From assembly GCA_017958015.1 (NCBI GenBank), contig JAGDDM010000204.1, positions 1 to 7,659 of the forward strand: a stretch of 7,659 nt of DNA, read 5' to 3'. The position numbers and the translations under genes were made by a program. Source of the stretch: Abditibacteriota bacterium (GTDB lineage Bacteria; Armatimonadota; UBA5829). This document shows positions 1-6,155 of this stretch, piece by piece (the stretch's first letter is position 1; every line of letters starts with the position of its first letter). Under the pieces are notes generated by a model. It was given only the letters and a program-made list of their open reading frames with translations, did no database searches and had not been told where the DNA came from.

Positions 1-44
1 ACGGCGAAGGCTATAATCGACAGGAAAACAAACAGTTTTTTCAT
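1..44 (-). CDS. Start of a fourth secreted protein of the hydrolase operon (partial)
   Basis: Only 14 full codons are in the window: M-K-K-L-F-V-F-L-S-I-I-A-F-A, then a partial codon beginning GT. A short positive N-terminus followed by an unbroken hydrophobic stretch is the beginning of a Sec signal peptide, so the product is probably exported. The ATG overlaps the TGA of the preceding hydrolase gene as ATGA, and an AAGG motif lies 7 nt upstream (52-55). This is the same junction design as at the two other boundaries in the operon, which supports a real start. By position it may be another glycoside hydrolase paralog, but no mature sequence is visible, so that part is inference. Confidence 0.7.
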   Translation of the reverse strand, partial: MKKLFVFLSIIAFA

Positions 45-1198
45 TTAATTGCCTTGTTTATTTCCCTCATTTTCGCCATCACGTCCTCCGAGAGAACGGA
101 CAACTGGTCGCCGCTGTCGCCGGGCGGGACCGCCCACATGAGCGTAATGGGAATGTCGTACTTTTCGATTGCCTTAAAGACGCCGTCGATAAAGGAATCC
201 TTCGCTCCTTTGGGCTCGTCGGCGAGGTATGTCTCCCCCACAAAGAAGGGTTTTCCCACCTTGTCCGCAGCCCGTTTCAATGTTCCCAGACCTTCCGCGG
301 CGTCGCCTTTGCCGAATCTCTTTTCGTCGCCGGAGTAGTAGTGAACCGATATGATATCGATGGGATCCGGATGGGAGCGGGCAAATAGGTCCGCGATGCC
401 CTCATCCGTGTCGGTATTTATGTTATCGACGTAACCCCAGGGGTGGGGGAGTGTGTAGCCGGAGGAGATAAGGTGGTTAGGGTCGTACCGCTTCATAATC
501 TCAGCGATATGCTTCATGAAACCCGCCATCTCCATGGTGGAGAAGTTATCCGCCCCGGTGCGCATGGGGGGCGCGCCCCTGTCTGTGGAGTTGTTGTTGA
601 AATAAACGTATTTCGCCTCGCCGGCCGTTTCCAAATCCGCCTGAAGATTAAGCTCGTTTGTAAGCTCCCAAAAGAGAACGGTTGTCTCGTCTTTGTAACG
701 GCTCGCCAGCTGGTGGGCAAAGAGCTCCGCGTACTGCCGGGAACGGGAATCCGGATTCACAATCATTTCCCGCAGAGGTTCCCGGGCGGTGTCGGGGTAA
801 AGGTAGGGGTTCCACAGCACAACCGGAATGAGGTACATGCCTTCCTTTTTGGCGCAATCCACGATAGCGTCCAACGCCGCGAAGTAGCCGGGCTTGCCCC
901 AGTCGCCGTTCTGAACGGGATAGTAGCCGGAGGCGGCGAAACGAATCACGTTGAAACCGTTGTCCTTAACCCGCTTAATCGACGCCAGAGCGTGCTCTTT
1001 GGAGCCGCTTTTGTTCATGTTGTCGTCGTATATAACGCCTCTGTAATCGATGAAAAGGTCCCACTTGTTGACGGAAACGGCCCGGAAGGGCTTACCGTCC
1101 ATGCGGAGCCGGGTGCCCTCGGCGGTGAGGAATCCTTCGGCGAAGGCGGAGGATGCGGTCAGGAGCGCCAAAGCGATAAAAGCGATAAATCCTTTCAT
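41..1198 (-). CDS. Secreted clan GH-A (GH5-like) glycoside hydrolase, third in the array
   Basis: 385 aa. A signal peptide is seen at residues 1-20 (MKGF, hydrophobic core, cleavage after A-F-A before EGF). The rest matches a GH5-type TIM barrel like cellulases and beta-mannanases: an Arg after strand 2 (NVIRF, about 83-87), WNP at about 129-131, WELTNELNL at 177-185 with acid/base Glu182, VHYY ending at 288, VGET with nucleophile Glu322, and a strand-8 Trp355. It would hydrolyse a beta-linked polysaccharide or oligosaccharide in the periplasm or outside the cell; the substrate cannot be named. Compared with its two upstream paralogs, the C-terminal third is divergent: GETY replaces GETHP, and MWAVPPG replaces the W-V-W-x-I-P motif, so the second aromatic there is lost. 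Its ATG overlaps the upstream stop as ATGA, with AAAGGA 7 nt before it. The family call is firm; the GH5 subfamily is not. Confidence 0.88.
   Translation of the reverse strand: MKGFIAFIALALLTASSAFAEGFLTAEGTRLRMDGKPFRAVSVNKWDLFIDYRGVIYDDNMNKSGSKEHALASIKRVKDNGFNVIRFAASGYYPVQNGDWGKPGYFAALDAIVDCAKKEGMYLIPVVLWNPYLYPDTAREPLREMIVNPDSRSRQYAELFAHQLASRYKDETTVLFWELTNELNLQADLETAGEAKYVYFNNNSTDRGAPPMRTGADNFSTMEMAGFMKHIAEIMKRYDPNHLISSGYTLPHPWGYVDNINTDTDEGIADLFARSHPDPIDIISVHYYSGDEKRFGKGDAAEGLGTLKRAADKVGKPFFVGETYLADEPKGAKDSFIDGVFKAIEKYDIPITLMWAVPPGDSGDQLSVLSEDVMAKMREINKAIK
52..55 (-). promoter_or_regulatory. Ribosome binding site AAGG for the fourth operon gene
   Basis: AAGG lies 7 nt before the ATG at 44, inside the last codons (Asn-Lys-Ala) of the upstream hydrolase. 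It supports translation initiation at the ATGA overlap. Confidence 0.55.
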
Positions 1199-2379
1199 TT
1201 TTTCATCCTTTCGTTCACGTCCCGCATAAGCTTAACCAGCTCCGGAGTTGCCGCGGGGTCGAACTCCGCCGCGTCACCGGGAATACCCCAGACCCACATG
1301 AGCACCATGGGATAGCGGTTCCTGAGAACTTCTTTTATCAGGGAATCGAAGAAGGGGTCGCCGGGTTTATATTCTTTGCCCGGTTTGCCCGGATGCGTCT
1401 CGCCGATATAGATTGGTTTCCCCGCCTTGTCCGCGGCCTTTTTTATCTCTCTCAGCTTCGATGCCGTCTCTTGGGATTTGTTCCCCAGGCGAACAGCATC
1501 GCCGTTATAATAGTGAATAGAGATGAGGTCGATAGGGTCCGGATTGGTGAGTTTGAAATACTCCGTGAGCTCTTTCACGTTGTCTTCCTTTTCCCAACGG
1601 TTATTTGTCATGCAGAGGTTGTAGGCGCAGGATCGGGGAACGGAGTTGCCGGTGGAGACGAGGTGGTCAGGGTCGATATTTTTGATAAACTTTGCCACGT
1701 CCTCGAAGAACACGTTCAAATCCTGCGAGGTATAGTTGTCATCGGGAGTCCGCATATATGTGGTGCCCATCCATGTGGCGTTCAGCGCCTCGTAGCCGTC
1801 GGGGTGGAGGAAACCGAGGTCGGCGCCGAGGTTCAGCTCGTTGGATATTTCCCAGCAGAATATGCACTTTCGGTCTTTGTAGCGATTTACCATACGGTAA
1901 GCGTAGCTGTCAAAGGCCTTGCGGGAGTAGGAATCCTTCTTCCGCATAAGGTCCGTAAGGGAACCGTTGGCGGTGTCCGGAAACAGGCATGGGTTCCAAC
2001 TTATAACCGGAATGAGGTATATCCCGTGGCTGTCGGCGTAGTCGAAGATATCGTCCATGGCCCGGAAATAGAGGTCGTTGCCCCAATCCCGAATGTGGTA
2101 GGGGTAGAAGCCGGAGGCGGCGAAGCGAATGACGTTGATGCCGTTGTCCGCGGCGCTTTGCATGTAGCCCAGATCCATCTTGTGGACTTCCTCGGACTGT
2201 CTGCCCACACTGTCATCCAGGGCGGCGTATTCGATGAAAAGGTTCCACATATTGACGCCTACGGTTCGGAACTCTTTGCCGTCTTTATATATTTTGGTGC
2301 CCTTAACGGTGAACACCGGCGCCGCGCAGAGACAGGAAGCGGCGAAGATCAACGCGACAATAAATAGAAGTCGTCTCAT
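1195..2379 (-). CDS. Secreted clan GH-A (GH5-like) glycoside hydrolase, second in the array
   Basis: 394 aa from the ATG at 2379. The frame is open further upstream to 2490, but the signal peptide (MRRLLFIVAL, cleavage near C-A-A before PVF, residue 20) starts here, AGAAGG lies 7 nt upstream, and the ATG overlaps the previous gene's TGA as ATGA. Barrel landmarks: GVNMWNLF at 41-48, NVIRF at 82-86, WNP at 128-130, WEISNELNL at 176-184 with acid/base Glu181, IHYY at 288-291, IGETHP with nucleophile Glu327, and MWVW at 361-364. The active-site set is complete, so an active retaining enzyme is expected. The signal region has two cysteines (16 and 18), but neither sits in a proper lipobox. Its N-terminal half is less like the two flanking paralogs than they are like each other, while its C-terminal third is close to the first gene. 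Substrate unknown; cellulase- or mannanase-like by family. Confidence 0.88.
   Translation of the reverse strand: MRRLLFIVALIFAASCLCAAPVFTVKGTKIYKDGKEFRTVGVNMWNLFIEYAALDDSVGRQSEEVHKMDLGYMQSAADNGINVIRFAASGFYPYHIRDWGNDLYFRAMDDIFDYADSHGIYLIPVISWNPCLFPDTANGSLTDLMRKKDSYSRKAFDSYAYRMVNRYKDRKCIFCWEISNELNLGADLGFLHPDGYEALNATWMGTTYMRTPDDNYTSQDLNVFFEDVAKFIKNIDPDHLVSTGNSVPRSCAYNLCMTNNRWEKEDNVKELTEYFKLTNPDPIDLISIHYYNGDAVRLGNKSQETASKLREIKKAADKAGKPIYIGETHPGKPGKEYKPGDPFFDSLIKEVLRNRYPMVLMWVWGIPGDAAEFDPAATPELVKLMRDVNERMKK
1206..1211 (-). promoter_or_regulatory. Ribosome binding site AAAGGA for the third hydrolase
   Basis: AAAGGA sits 7 nt before the ATG at 1198, embedded in the final Glu-Arg-Met codons of the second hydrolase. 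It fixes the start at the ATGA overlap and suggests coupled translation. Confidence 0.65.
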
Positions 2380-3572
2380 TTTTCCGCCTTCTTTCTTATG
2401 TCTTTGTTCGCTTGCTTCATTTTTTCCACCAACTCCGGTCTGGCGGCGGGGGTGATGTTGCATCCGTCGGAGGGAATATCCCACACCCAATAGAGAATCA
2501 TGGAGTAGTCGTAGTTCACCGCGTCGTTTATGAGGTTGGCGGTGAACTTGTCGTCGGGGTTGTTGAAGTCTTTGGGGTGGGTCTCGCCGATGTAGATGGG
2601 TTTGTTTATCCTGTTTGCCGCTTCCTTGAGACCTTTGAGTCCCACGGCGGAATCAGGGTCTTCGTTGCCAAGGCGGATATTGTCCACGTTGGAATAGTAG
2701 TGCACGGAAACCAAATCCATGGGGTCCGGGTTCATGGTTTTCACGTACTGACACAACTCCTCAAGGGTATCTTCCTGCCAGCTGCCCTTGTTTTTCCAAA
2801 GGTTGTAGGCGGCGGGGCGGGGCGCGGAGTAGCCGCCGGAGATGAGGTGGTTGGGGTCGTGCTTTTTAAGCAGAGACGCCCATTTCTTTACGAATGATGA
2901 TGCCTGGTCGGTGGTGAAGTGGTCCCGTCGGACTCGGATGGGAGCGGTACCGGCGGCGGTTTCGTTGATGGAGGCCCAGCCCCAGGCCCGCTCGTCCATA
3001 TACATAAGGTCCGTCTCCAGATTGAGCTCGTTGGTGAGCTCCCAGAAAAGCAGAGCCTTTTCGTCTTTGTAGCGGTCCGCCAGCTGAATTGTGTAGTAGT
3101 TCAGATACATTCGGCTCTTGGAGGTCTGGTCGGTTACGAAGTCGACCACATCGTCCTTTGCCATGTCCGGGAAAAGGAAGGGGTTCCAGTGGATGACGGG
3201 AACGAGATACACGCCTTCCTTGCGGGCGCAATCGAAGAGGTCGTCCATGGCCTTGAAGTAGGACTCGTCCCGCCAGTGAATCATGTGGGAGGGATAGAAA
3301 CCGGCGGCGGAGAAGCGCATAACGTTAAAGCCGCATTCTTTTGCCAGCTTAATGGCTCCCAGAGCGTGGGCTTTCGCCTCATCGGTCGCGCCGTCGGAGG
3401 AGGAAAGACCGGCATACTCGACAAACAGATTCCATTTGTTGACGCCCACGCACCTGAAAGGCTTGCCGTCCATATAAAGCTCGGTGCCTTGTCGGGTGAG
3501 GAACCCGTCGGCGCCCGCAAATGAGGATGCGAGCAGGGCGAGGACACCAAAGAGGGCGAGTTTGATTTTCAT
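2376..3572 (-). CDS. Secreted clan GH-A (GH5-like) glycoside hydrolase, first in the array
   Basis: 398 aa from the ATG at 3572. A longer in-frame start at 3608 would put 12 extra residues before the signal peptide, whereas 3572 has a GGAGG 9 nt upstream and begins a clean Sec signal (MKIKLALFG, cleavage after A-G-A at about residue 21). Barrel motifs: MDGKPFR at 34-40, GVNKWNLF at 43-50, NVMRF at 83-87, HWNP at 128-131, WELTNELNL at 177-185 with acid/base Glu182, VHYY at 290-293, IGETHP with nucleophile Glu330, and YWVW at 361-364. All GH5-type catalytic positions are present, so it is predicted to be a secreted retaining beta-glycosidase. It is the promoter-proximal gene of the minus-strand operon, diverging from murA. 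It shares N-terminal features with the third gene and C-terminal features with the second, which makes it the best match to a common parent of the array. Confidence 0.9.
   Translation of the reverse strand: MKIKLALFGVLALLASSFAGADGFLTRQGTELYMDGKPFRCVGVNKWNLFVEYAGLSSSDGATDEAKAHALGAIKLAKECGFNVMRFSAAGFYPSHMIHWRDESYFKAMDDLFDCARKEGVYLVPVIHWNPFLFPDMAKDDVVDFVTDQTSKSRMYLNYYTIQLADRYKDEKALLFWELTNELNLETDLMYMDERAWGWASINETAAGTAPIRVRRDHFTTDQASSFVKKWASLLKKHDPNHLISGGYSAPRPAAYNLWKNKGSWQEDTLEELCQYVKTMNPDPMDLVSVHYYSNVDNIRLGNEDPDSAVGLKGLKEAANRINKPIYIGETHPKDFNNPDDKFTANLINDAVNYDYSMILYWVWDIPSDGCNITPAARPELVEKMKQANKDIRKKAEK
2387..2392 (-). promoter_or_regulatory. Ribosome binding site AGAAGG for the second hydrolase
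   Basis: AGAAGG ends 7 nt before the ATG at 2379, within the final Lys-Lys-Ala codons of the first hydrolase. It favours the start at 2379 over the longer open frame reaching 2490. Confidence 0.6.
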
Positions 3573-3581
3573 GGCAAAGAG

Positions 3582-3586
3582 CCTCC
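3582..3586 (-). promoter_or_regulatory. Ribosome binding site GGAGG for the first hydrolase
   Basis: GGAGG on the minus strand, 9 nt before the ATG at 3572. This decides the start against the in-frame ATG at 3608. Confidence 0.8.
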
Positions 3587-3606
3587 GAAATTTTATCGTT
3601 AAATAC

Positions 3607-3635
3607 ATTATACATTATTAATAGTGAACACGCAA
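3607..3635 (-). promoter_or_regulatory. Probable promoter of the hydrolase operon
   Basis: On the minus strand a perfect -10 TATAAT (3612-3607) has TTGCGT (3635-3630) 17 bp upstream; only the TTG of the -35 fits consensus well. Transcription would start near 3600, about 14 nt before the GGAGG, giving a short normal leader. The weak -35 overlaps one arm of the inverted repeat at 3630-3654, which fits a regulated promoter. Confidence 0.6.
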
Positions 3636-3654
3636 CAGTATTGACAGGTTGCGT
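3630..3654. promoter_or_regulatory. Candidate operator: 7-bp inverted repeat between divergent promoters
   Basis: ACGCAAC (3630-3636) and GTTGCGT (3648-3654) are perfect inverted copies separated by 11 bp, so the half-site centres are 18 bp apart, close to two helical turns. The left arm lies on the -35 of the hydrolase promoter, the spacer contains the TTGACA of the murA promoter, and the right arm lies in the murA spacer. Geometry suits a dimeric helix-turn-helix regulator affecting both directions. No regulator gene is in the window and binding is inferred. Confidence 0.4.
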
Positions 3655-3669
3655 TGGTTGGAGTATACT
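3641..3669 (+). promoter_or_regulatory. Strong sigma-70-type promoter for murA-mreB
   Basis: A perfect -35 TTGACA (3641-3646), 17-bp spacer, and -10 TATACT (3664-3669; five of six consensus bases). The start would be near 3676, leaving a leader of about 57 nt before the murA ATG. No competing start or clear hairpin is seen in that leader. It is the best promoter in the window, as expected for essential wall genes. Confidence 0.8.
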
Positions 3670-3721
3670 TAATATAAGTGGATATATCATTGACGGGTAA
3701 TTTTTTGTTTAAAGGTCGAAT

Positions 3722-3725
3722 GGAG
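3722..3725 (+). promoter_or_regulatory. Ribosome binding site GGAG of murA
   Basis: GGAG with 8 nt to the ATG at 3734; it supports that start. Confidence 0.7.
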
Positions 3726-3733
3726 TATATCAA

Positions 3734-5038
3734 ATGAGCAGACTTGTTATTGAAGGCGGCGTCCCCCTGAGCGGTGACGTCTTTATCAGCGGCAGCAAAA
3801 ACGCGACCCTCGCCATTATGGCGGGTTCCGTGGGCATCAAGGGCGTTACGGTTCTTCACAATGTCCCGGTTATAGCGGACGTAATCAGAATGGCCAACAT
3901 TCTGGAAACTCTCGGCATCAAATGCGATTTCGATAAAGTAAATCATACCATGACAATCGACGCCCGGCGGGTGACATCTTTCGCGCCCCCGGCATATCTG
4001 GTTAGCGGCATGAGAGCGGGCTTCTACATTATGGGTTCTCTCCTTGCCCGTACCGGCAACGCGAATATTCCTCATCCCGGCGGCTGCAACATAGGCATTC
4101 GGGGCATTAACTTCCACGTGGACGCTTTCAACAAAATGGGAGCCATCGTGAATGAAGTACGCAAGAAAGACGAGTTCGATTCCACGGAGCAGTATGTCTT
4201 CGCCACCTGCAAGGACACAAAACTCCACGGAGCGGATATAACCATGGACTTTTCCAGCGCCGGCGCCAGCGAGCATATTATCGCCGCCGCGTGCCTGGCT
4301 GAGGGTAAGACCACCATTTTCCCCGCGGCTCTGGAGCCGGAAGTTCTTGAGCTTGCCAAGTTCATGAACGCCGCCGGCGGCCACGTGGAATACGATTTCG
4401 ACAAGCGACTCGCCACCGTGTACGGCACCGAAGAACTCCACGGCCCGGAATACACCATTCCCGGCGACAGAATGGAAATAGGCACATACGCCGTAGCCGC
4501 GGCCATAACCGGGGGCAAAGTGACCATTCACAACGTGGTTCCCGAAGACCAGGCGGCGGTGGTGGGCAAACTCACCAAAACCGGAGCCGTGGTGAAGTTC
4601 TCCGGCGACACCATGATGGTTTCCATGAACAAACGGCCCAAAGCCGTCGACATAGAGACCGCGGTTCACCCCGGATTCCCAACGGACATGCAGCAGCCCT
4701 TCAGCGCCTATATGGCCATAGCCGACGGTCACTGTTCCGTGGATGAGACCATCTACGAAGCCAGATTCGAGTTCGCGACCTCCCTCAACAAGATGGGAGC
4801 CAAAATCACCAGAACCGAAAAGGGCAAGCACTGCGATATCGACGGCGTGGAAAAGCTCCACGGCTGCAAGGATATGTACGCTCCCGACCTCAGAGGCGGC
4901 GCCGCCATTGTTTGCGCCGCGTTGGCCGCGGAGGGCAAATCCACCATTACGAATATAGAGGTTATCGAGCGGGGATACGAGAATTTGGTGGACAAATTCC
5001 GCACCCTGGGCGCGAAAATCGAAAAATACGAAGATTAA
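3734..5038 (+). CDS. murA: UDP-N-acetylglucosamine 1-carboxyvinyltransferase (MurA)
   Basis: 434 aa, the usual MurA length (about 415-440). It transfers enolpyruvate from phosphoenolpyruvate to UDP-GlcNAc in the cytoplasm, the first committed step of peptidoglycan synthesis. The EPSP-synthase-like double domain is complete. SGSKNA carries Lys22 and Asn23; PHPGGC carries the catalytic Cys118 in the active-site loop; Arg123 follows the loop; HPGFPTDMQ holds Asp318, the general-base position; DLRGGA holds Arg387. The Cys form, rather than the Asp found in fosfomycin-resistant MurA, predicts fosfomycin sensitivity. The loop after the Cys (NIGIRGINFH) departs from the common AIGARPVDLH, so it is a somewhat divergent MurA. 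It has its own promoter, and a GGAG 8 nt before the ATG. mreB follows 12 nt downstream, so the pair is probably co-transcribed, linking precursor supply to elongation. Confidence 0.95.
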   Translation: MSRLVIEGGVPLSGDVFISGSKNATLAIMAGSVGIKGVTVLHNVPVIADVIRMANILETLGIKCDFDKVNHTMTIDARRVTSFAPPAYLVSGMRAGFYIMGSLLARTGNANIPHPGGCNIGIRGINFHVDAFNKMGAIVNEVRKKDEFDSTEQYVFATCKDTKLHGADITMDFSSAGASEHIIAAACLAEGKTTIFPAALEPEVLELAKFMNAAGGHVEYDFDKRLATVYGTEELHGPEYTIPGDRMEIGTYAVAAAITGGKVTIHNVVPEDQAAVVGKLTKTGAVVKFSGDTMMVSMNKRPKAVDIETAVHPGFPTDMQQPFSAYMAIADGHCSVDETIYEARFEFATSLNKMGAKITRTEKGKHCDIDGVEKLHGCKDMYAPDLRGGAAIVCAALAAEGKSTITNIEVIERGYENLVDKFRTLGAKIEKYED

Positions 5039-5041
5039 GGA
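5037..5041 (+). promoter_or_regulatory. Ribosome binding site AAGGA deciding the TTG start of mreB
   Basis: AAGGA overlaps the murA stop codon (TAA, 5036-5038) and lies 9 nt before TTG 5051. The next in-frame candidate, GTG at 5063, would be 21 nt away. The overlap suggests translational coupling of mreB to murA. Confidence 0.65.
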
Positions 5042-5050
5042 CGTCAAAAA

Positions 5051-6064
5051 TTGTTAACACTTGTGCCGGAAATAGGAATCGATCTGGGAACGGCGAATAT
5101 ACTTGTATATCTCAAAGGCAAAGGCATCGTTCTGCGTGAGCCTTCGGTGGTCGCCGTCAACGTCAACACGAAAAAACTGGTGGCGATAGGGGAAGAAGCC
5201 AAGGCAATGCTGGGCCGCACACCCACGGGCATTGCCGTGGTGAAACCCATGTCCGACGGTGTCATAGCCGACTACACCGTCACAACAATGCTTCTGGAGC
5301 ATATAGTGGCTAAGGTTTGCGGCAGACGCAGGATGATGAAACCCACGATTATCATCGCCGTGCCTTCCGAGGTCACCCAGGTCGAGAAACGAGCGGTTAT
5401 ACACGCCGCCAAGAACGCCGGAGCCAAGTTCGCCTACACCATAGACGAGCCCTGGGCGGCGGCCATCGGCGCGGGTATGTCCATATCATCGCCTCGGGGC
5501 AATATGGTTGTGGATATGGGCGGCGGAACCACGGATATAGCGGTTTTGTCCCTTAACGGCATAGTCACATCCAAATCCGTGCGAATCGCCGGCAACAAAT
5601 TCGACGAGATAATCGGAAGATACATAAAGAACAATTATTCCCTGATGATAGGCGATATGACCGCCGAGGAAATAAAAGTCACAATCGGCTCCGCGTATCC
5701 GGACAACGACAAAAAAACCATGAAAGTGGGCGGCAGAGACCTTATCGAGGGTCTGCCCAAAACAGTGGAAGTCACATCCGGGGAGATCCGGGAAGCACTC
5801 AAAGAATCTCTTAAGACGATAACGGAAGGTATCAGAACCGTTTTGGAGTCCACACCGCCGGAATTGAGCGCGGATATAATCGAATCCGGAATAATGCTTA
5901 CCGGCGGCTCGTCCATGCTGGAGGGCCTCGACAAACTTATCGCCGAGGAAACCGGTGTGAAAGTTATAAAAGCGGAAGATCCTTTGAGCGCGGTGGCCCT
6001 CGGCTGCGGCGGCGCGCTGGATATGATGGACAAGCTCAGAGACACGGTTTTGAGCACGTACTGA
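5051..6064 (+). CDS. mreB: Rod-shape-determining protein MreB (actin-like)
   Basis: 337 aa, typical for MreB/Mbl. It is an actin-fold ATPase that forms membrane-associated filaments guiding the elongation complex (RodA, PBP2, MreC/D). The whole fold is visible: phosphate-1 loop IGIDLGTAN at 8-16, GKGIVLREPSVVA near 23-35, the EPWAAAIGAG segment with Glu133, phosphate-2 loop VVDMGGGTTD at 153-162, the TAEEIK...IGSAYP signature at 204-217, TPPELSADI at 268-276, and the adenosine loop MLTGGSSMLEGLD at 282-294. The start is TTG at 5051, chosen because AAGGA is 9 nt upstream and translation enters the conserved fold after only seven residues. Two positions differ from the usual family motif: Trp135 in EPWAAA (usually Met) and GGSS where GGGA is usual. 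It follows murA at 12 nt; mreC and mreD do not follow here. Mbl is an equally possible name in a multi-paralog genome. Confidence 0.95.
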   Translation: MLTLVPEIGIDLGTANILVYLKGKGIVLREPSVVAVNVNTKKLVAIGEEAKAMLGRTPTGIAVVKPMSDGVIADYTVTTMLLEHIVAKVCGRRRMMKPTIIIAVPSEVTQVEKRAVIHAAKNAGAKFAYTIDEPWAAAIGAGMSISSPRGNMVVDMGGGTTDIAVLSLNGIVTSKSVRIAGNKFDEIIGRYIKNNYSLMIGDMTAEEIKVTIGSAYPDNDKKTMKVGGRDLIEGLPKTVEVTSGEIREALKESLKTITEGIRTVLESTPPELSADIIESGIMLTGGSSMLEGLDKLIAEETGVKVIKAEDPLSAVALGCGGALDMMDKLRDTVLSTY

Positions 6065-6155
6065 CGTCCTCGGATAAGCCGATAATAAAGTTTACATAAT
6101 ATATCTTATGGTGCGTTACGGATATTTATTCCCTATGCTCCCCTCACGGTAACAA

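Noticed and set aside
2320..2340. Lipobox in the second hydrolase signal (Cys16/Cys18)
   Set aside because: Residues before each Cys (F-A-A-S and A-S-C-L) lack the Leu/Val at -3 with a small residue at -1, so signal peptidase I cleavage is more likely.
443..2367. Long plus-strand open frames (290 and 324 codons) opposite the hydrolases
   Set aside because: Same antisense-shadow pattern, valine- and glycine-rich products, no ribosome binding sites. The minus-strand genes carry signal peptides and catalytic motifs.
2380..2490. Longer N-terminus of the second hydrolase (start at 2490)
   Set aside because: It would add 37 polar residues before the signal peptide and overlap the first hydrolase by over 100 bases. 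The ATGA start at 2379 has a proper ribosome binding site.
3573..3608. Longer N-terminus of the first hydrolase (start at 3608)
   Set aside because: It lies in the -10 region, has no ribosome binding site and would bury the signal peptide 12 residues in.
3690..3718. Second promoter from TTGACG at 3690-3695
   Set aside because: No -10-like hexamer at 16-18 bp downstream, and the TTGACA-17-TATACT promoter already explains murA.
3659..3729. 9-bp direct repeat TGGAGTATA at 3659-3667 and 3721-3729
   Set aside because: One copy overlaps the -10 of murA and the other its ribosome binding site; each is explained by that function, so chance similarity is likely.
3608..5047. A 479-codon open frame antisense to murA
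   Set aside because: It mirrors murA codon for codon on the opposite strand, has a low-complexity Gly/Val/His-rich translation with no recognisable motif, and murA is unambiguous. It is a codon-bias shadow.
6070..6082. Possible terminator stem TCGG-ATAAG-CCGA after mreB
   Set aside because: Only four base pairs and no T-run follows, too weak for an intrinsic terminator.
6115..6153. Inverted GTTAC/GTAAC pair upstream of the Lnt-like gene
   Set aside because: Only 5 bp with a 29-bp gap, expected by chance.
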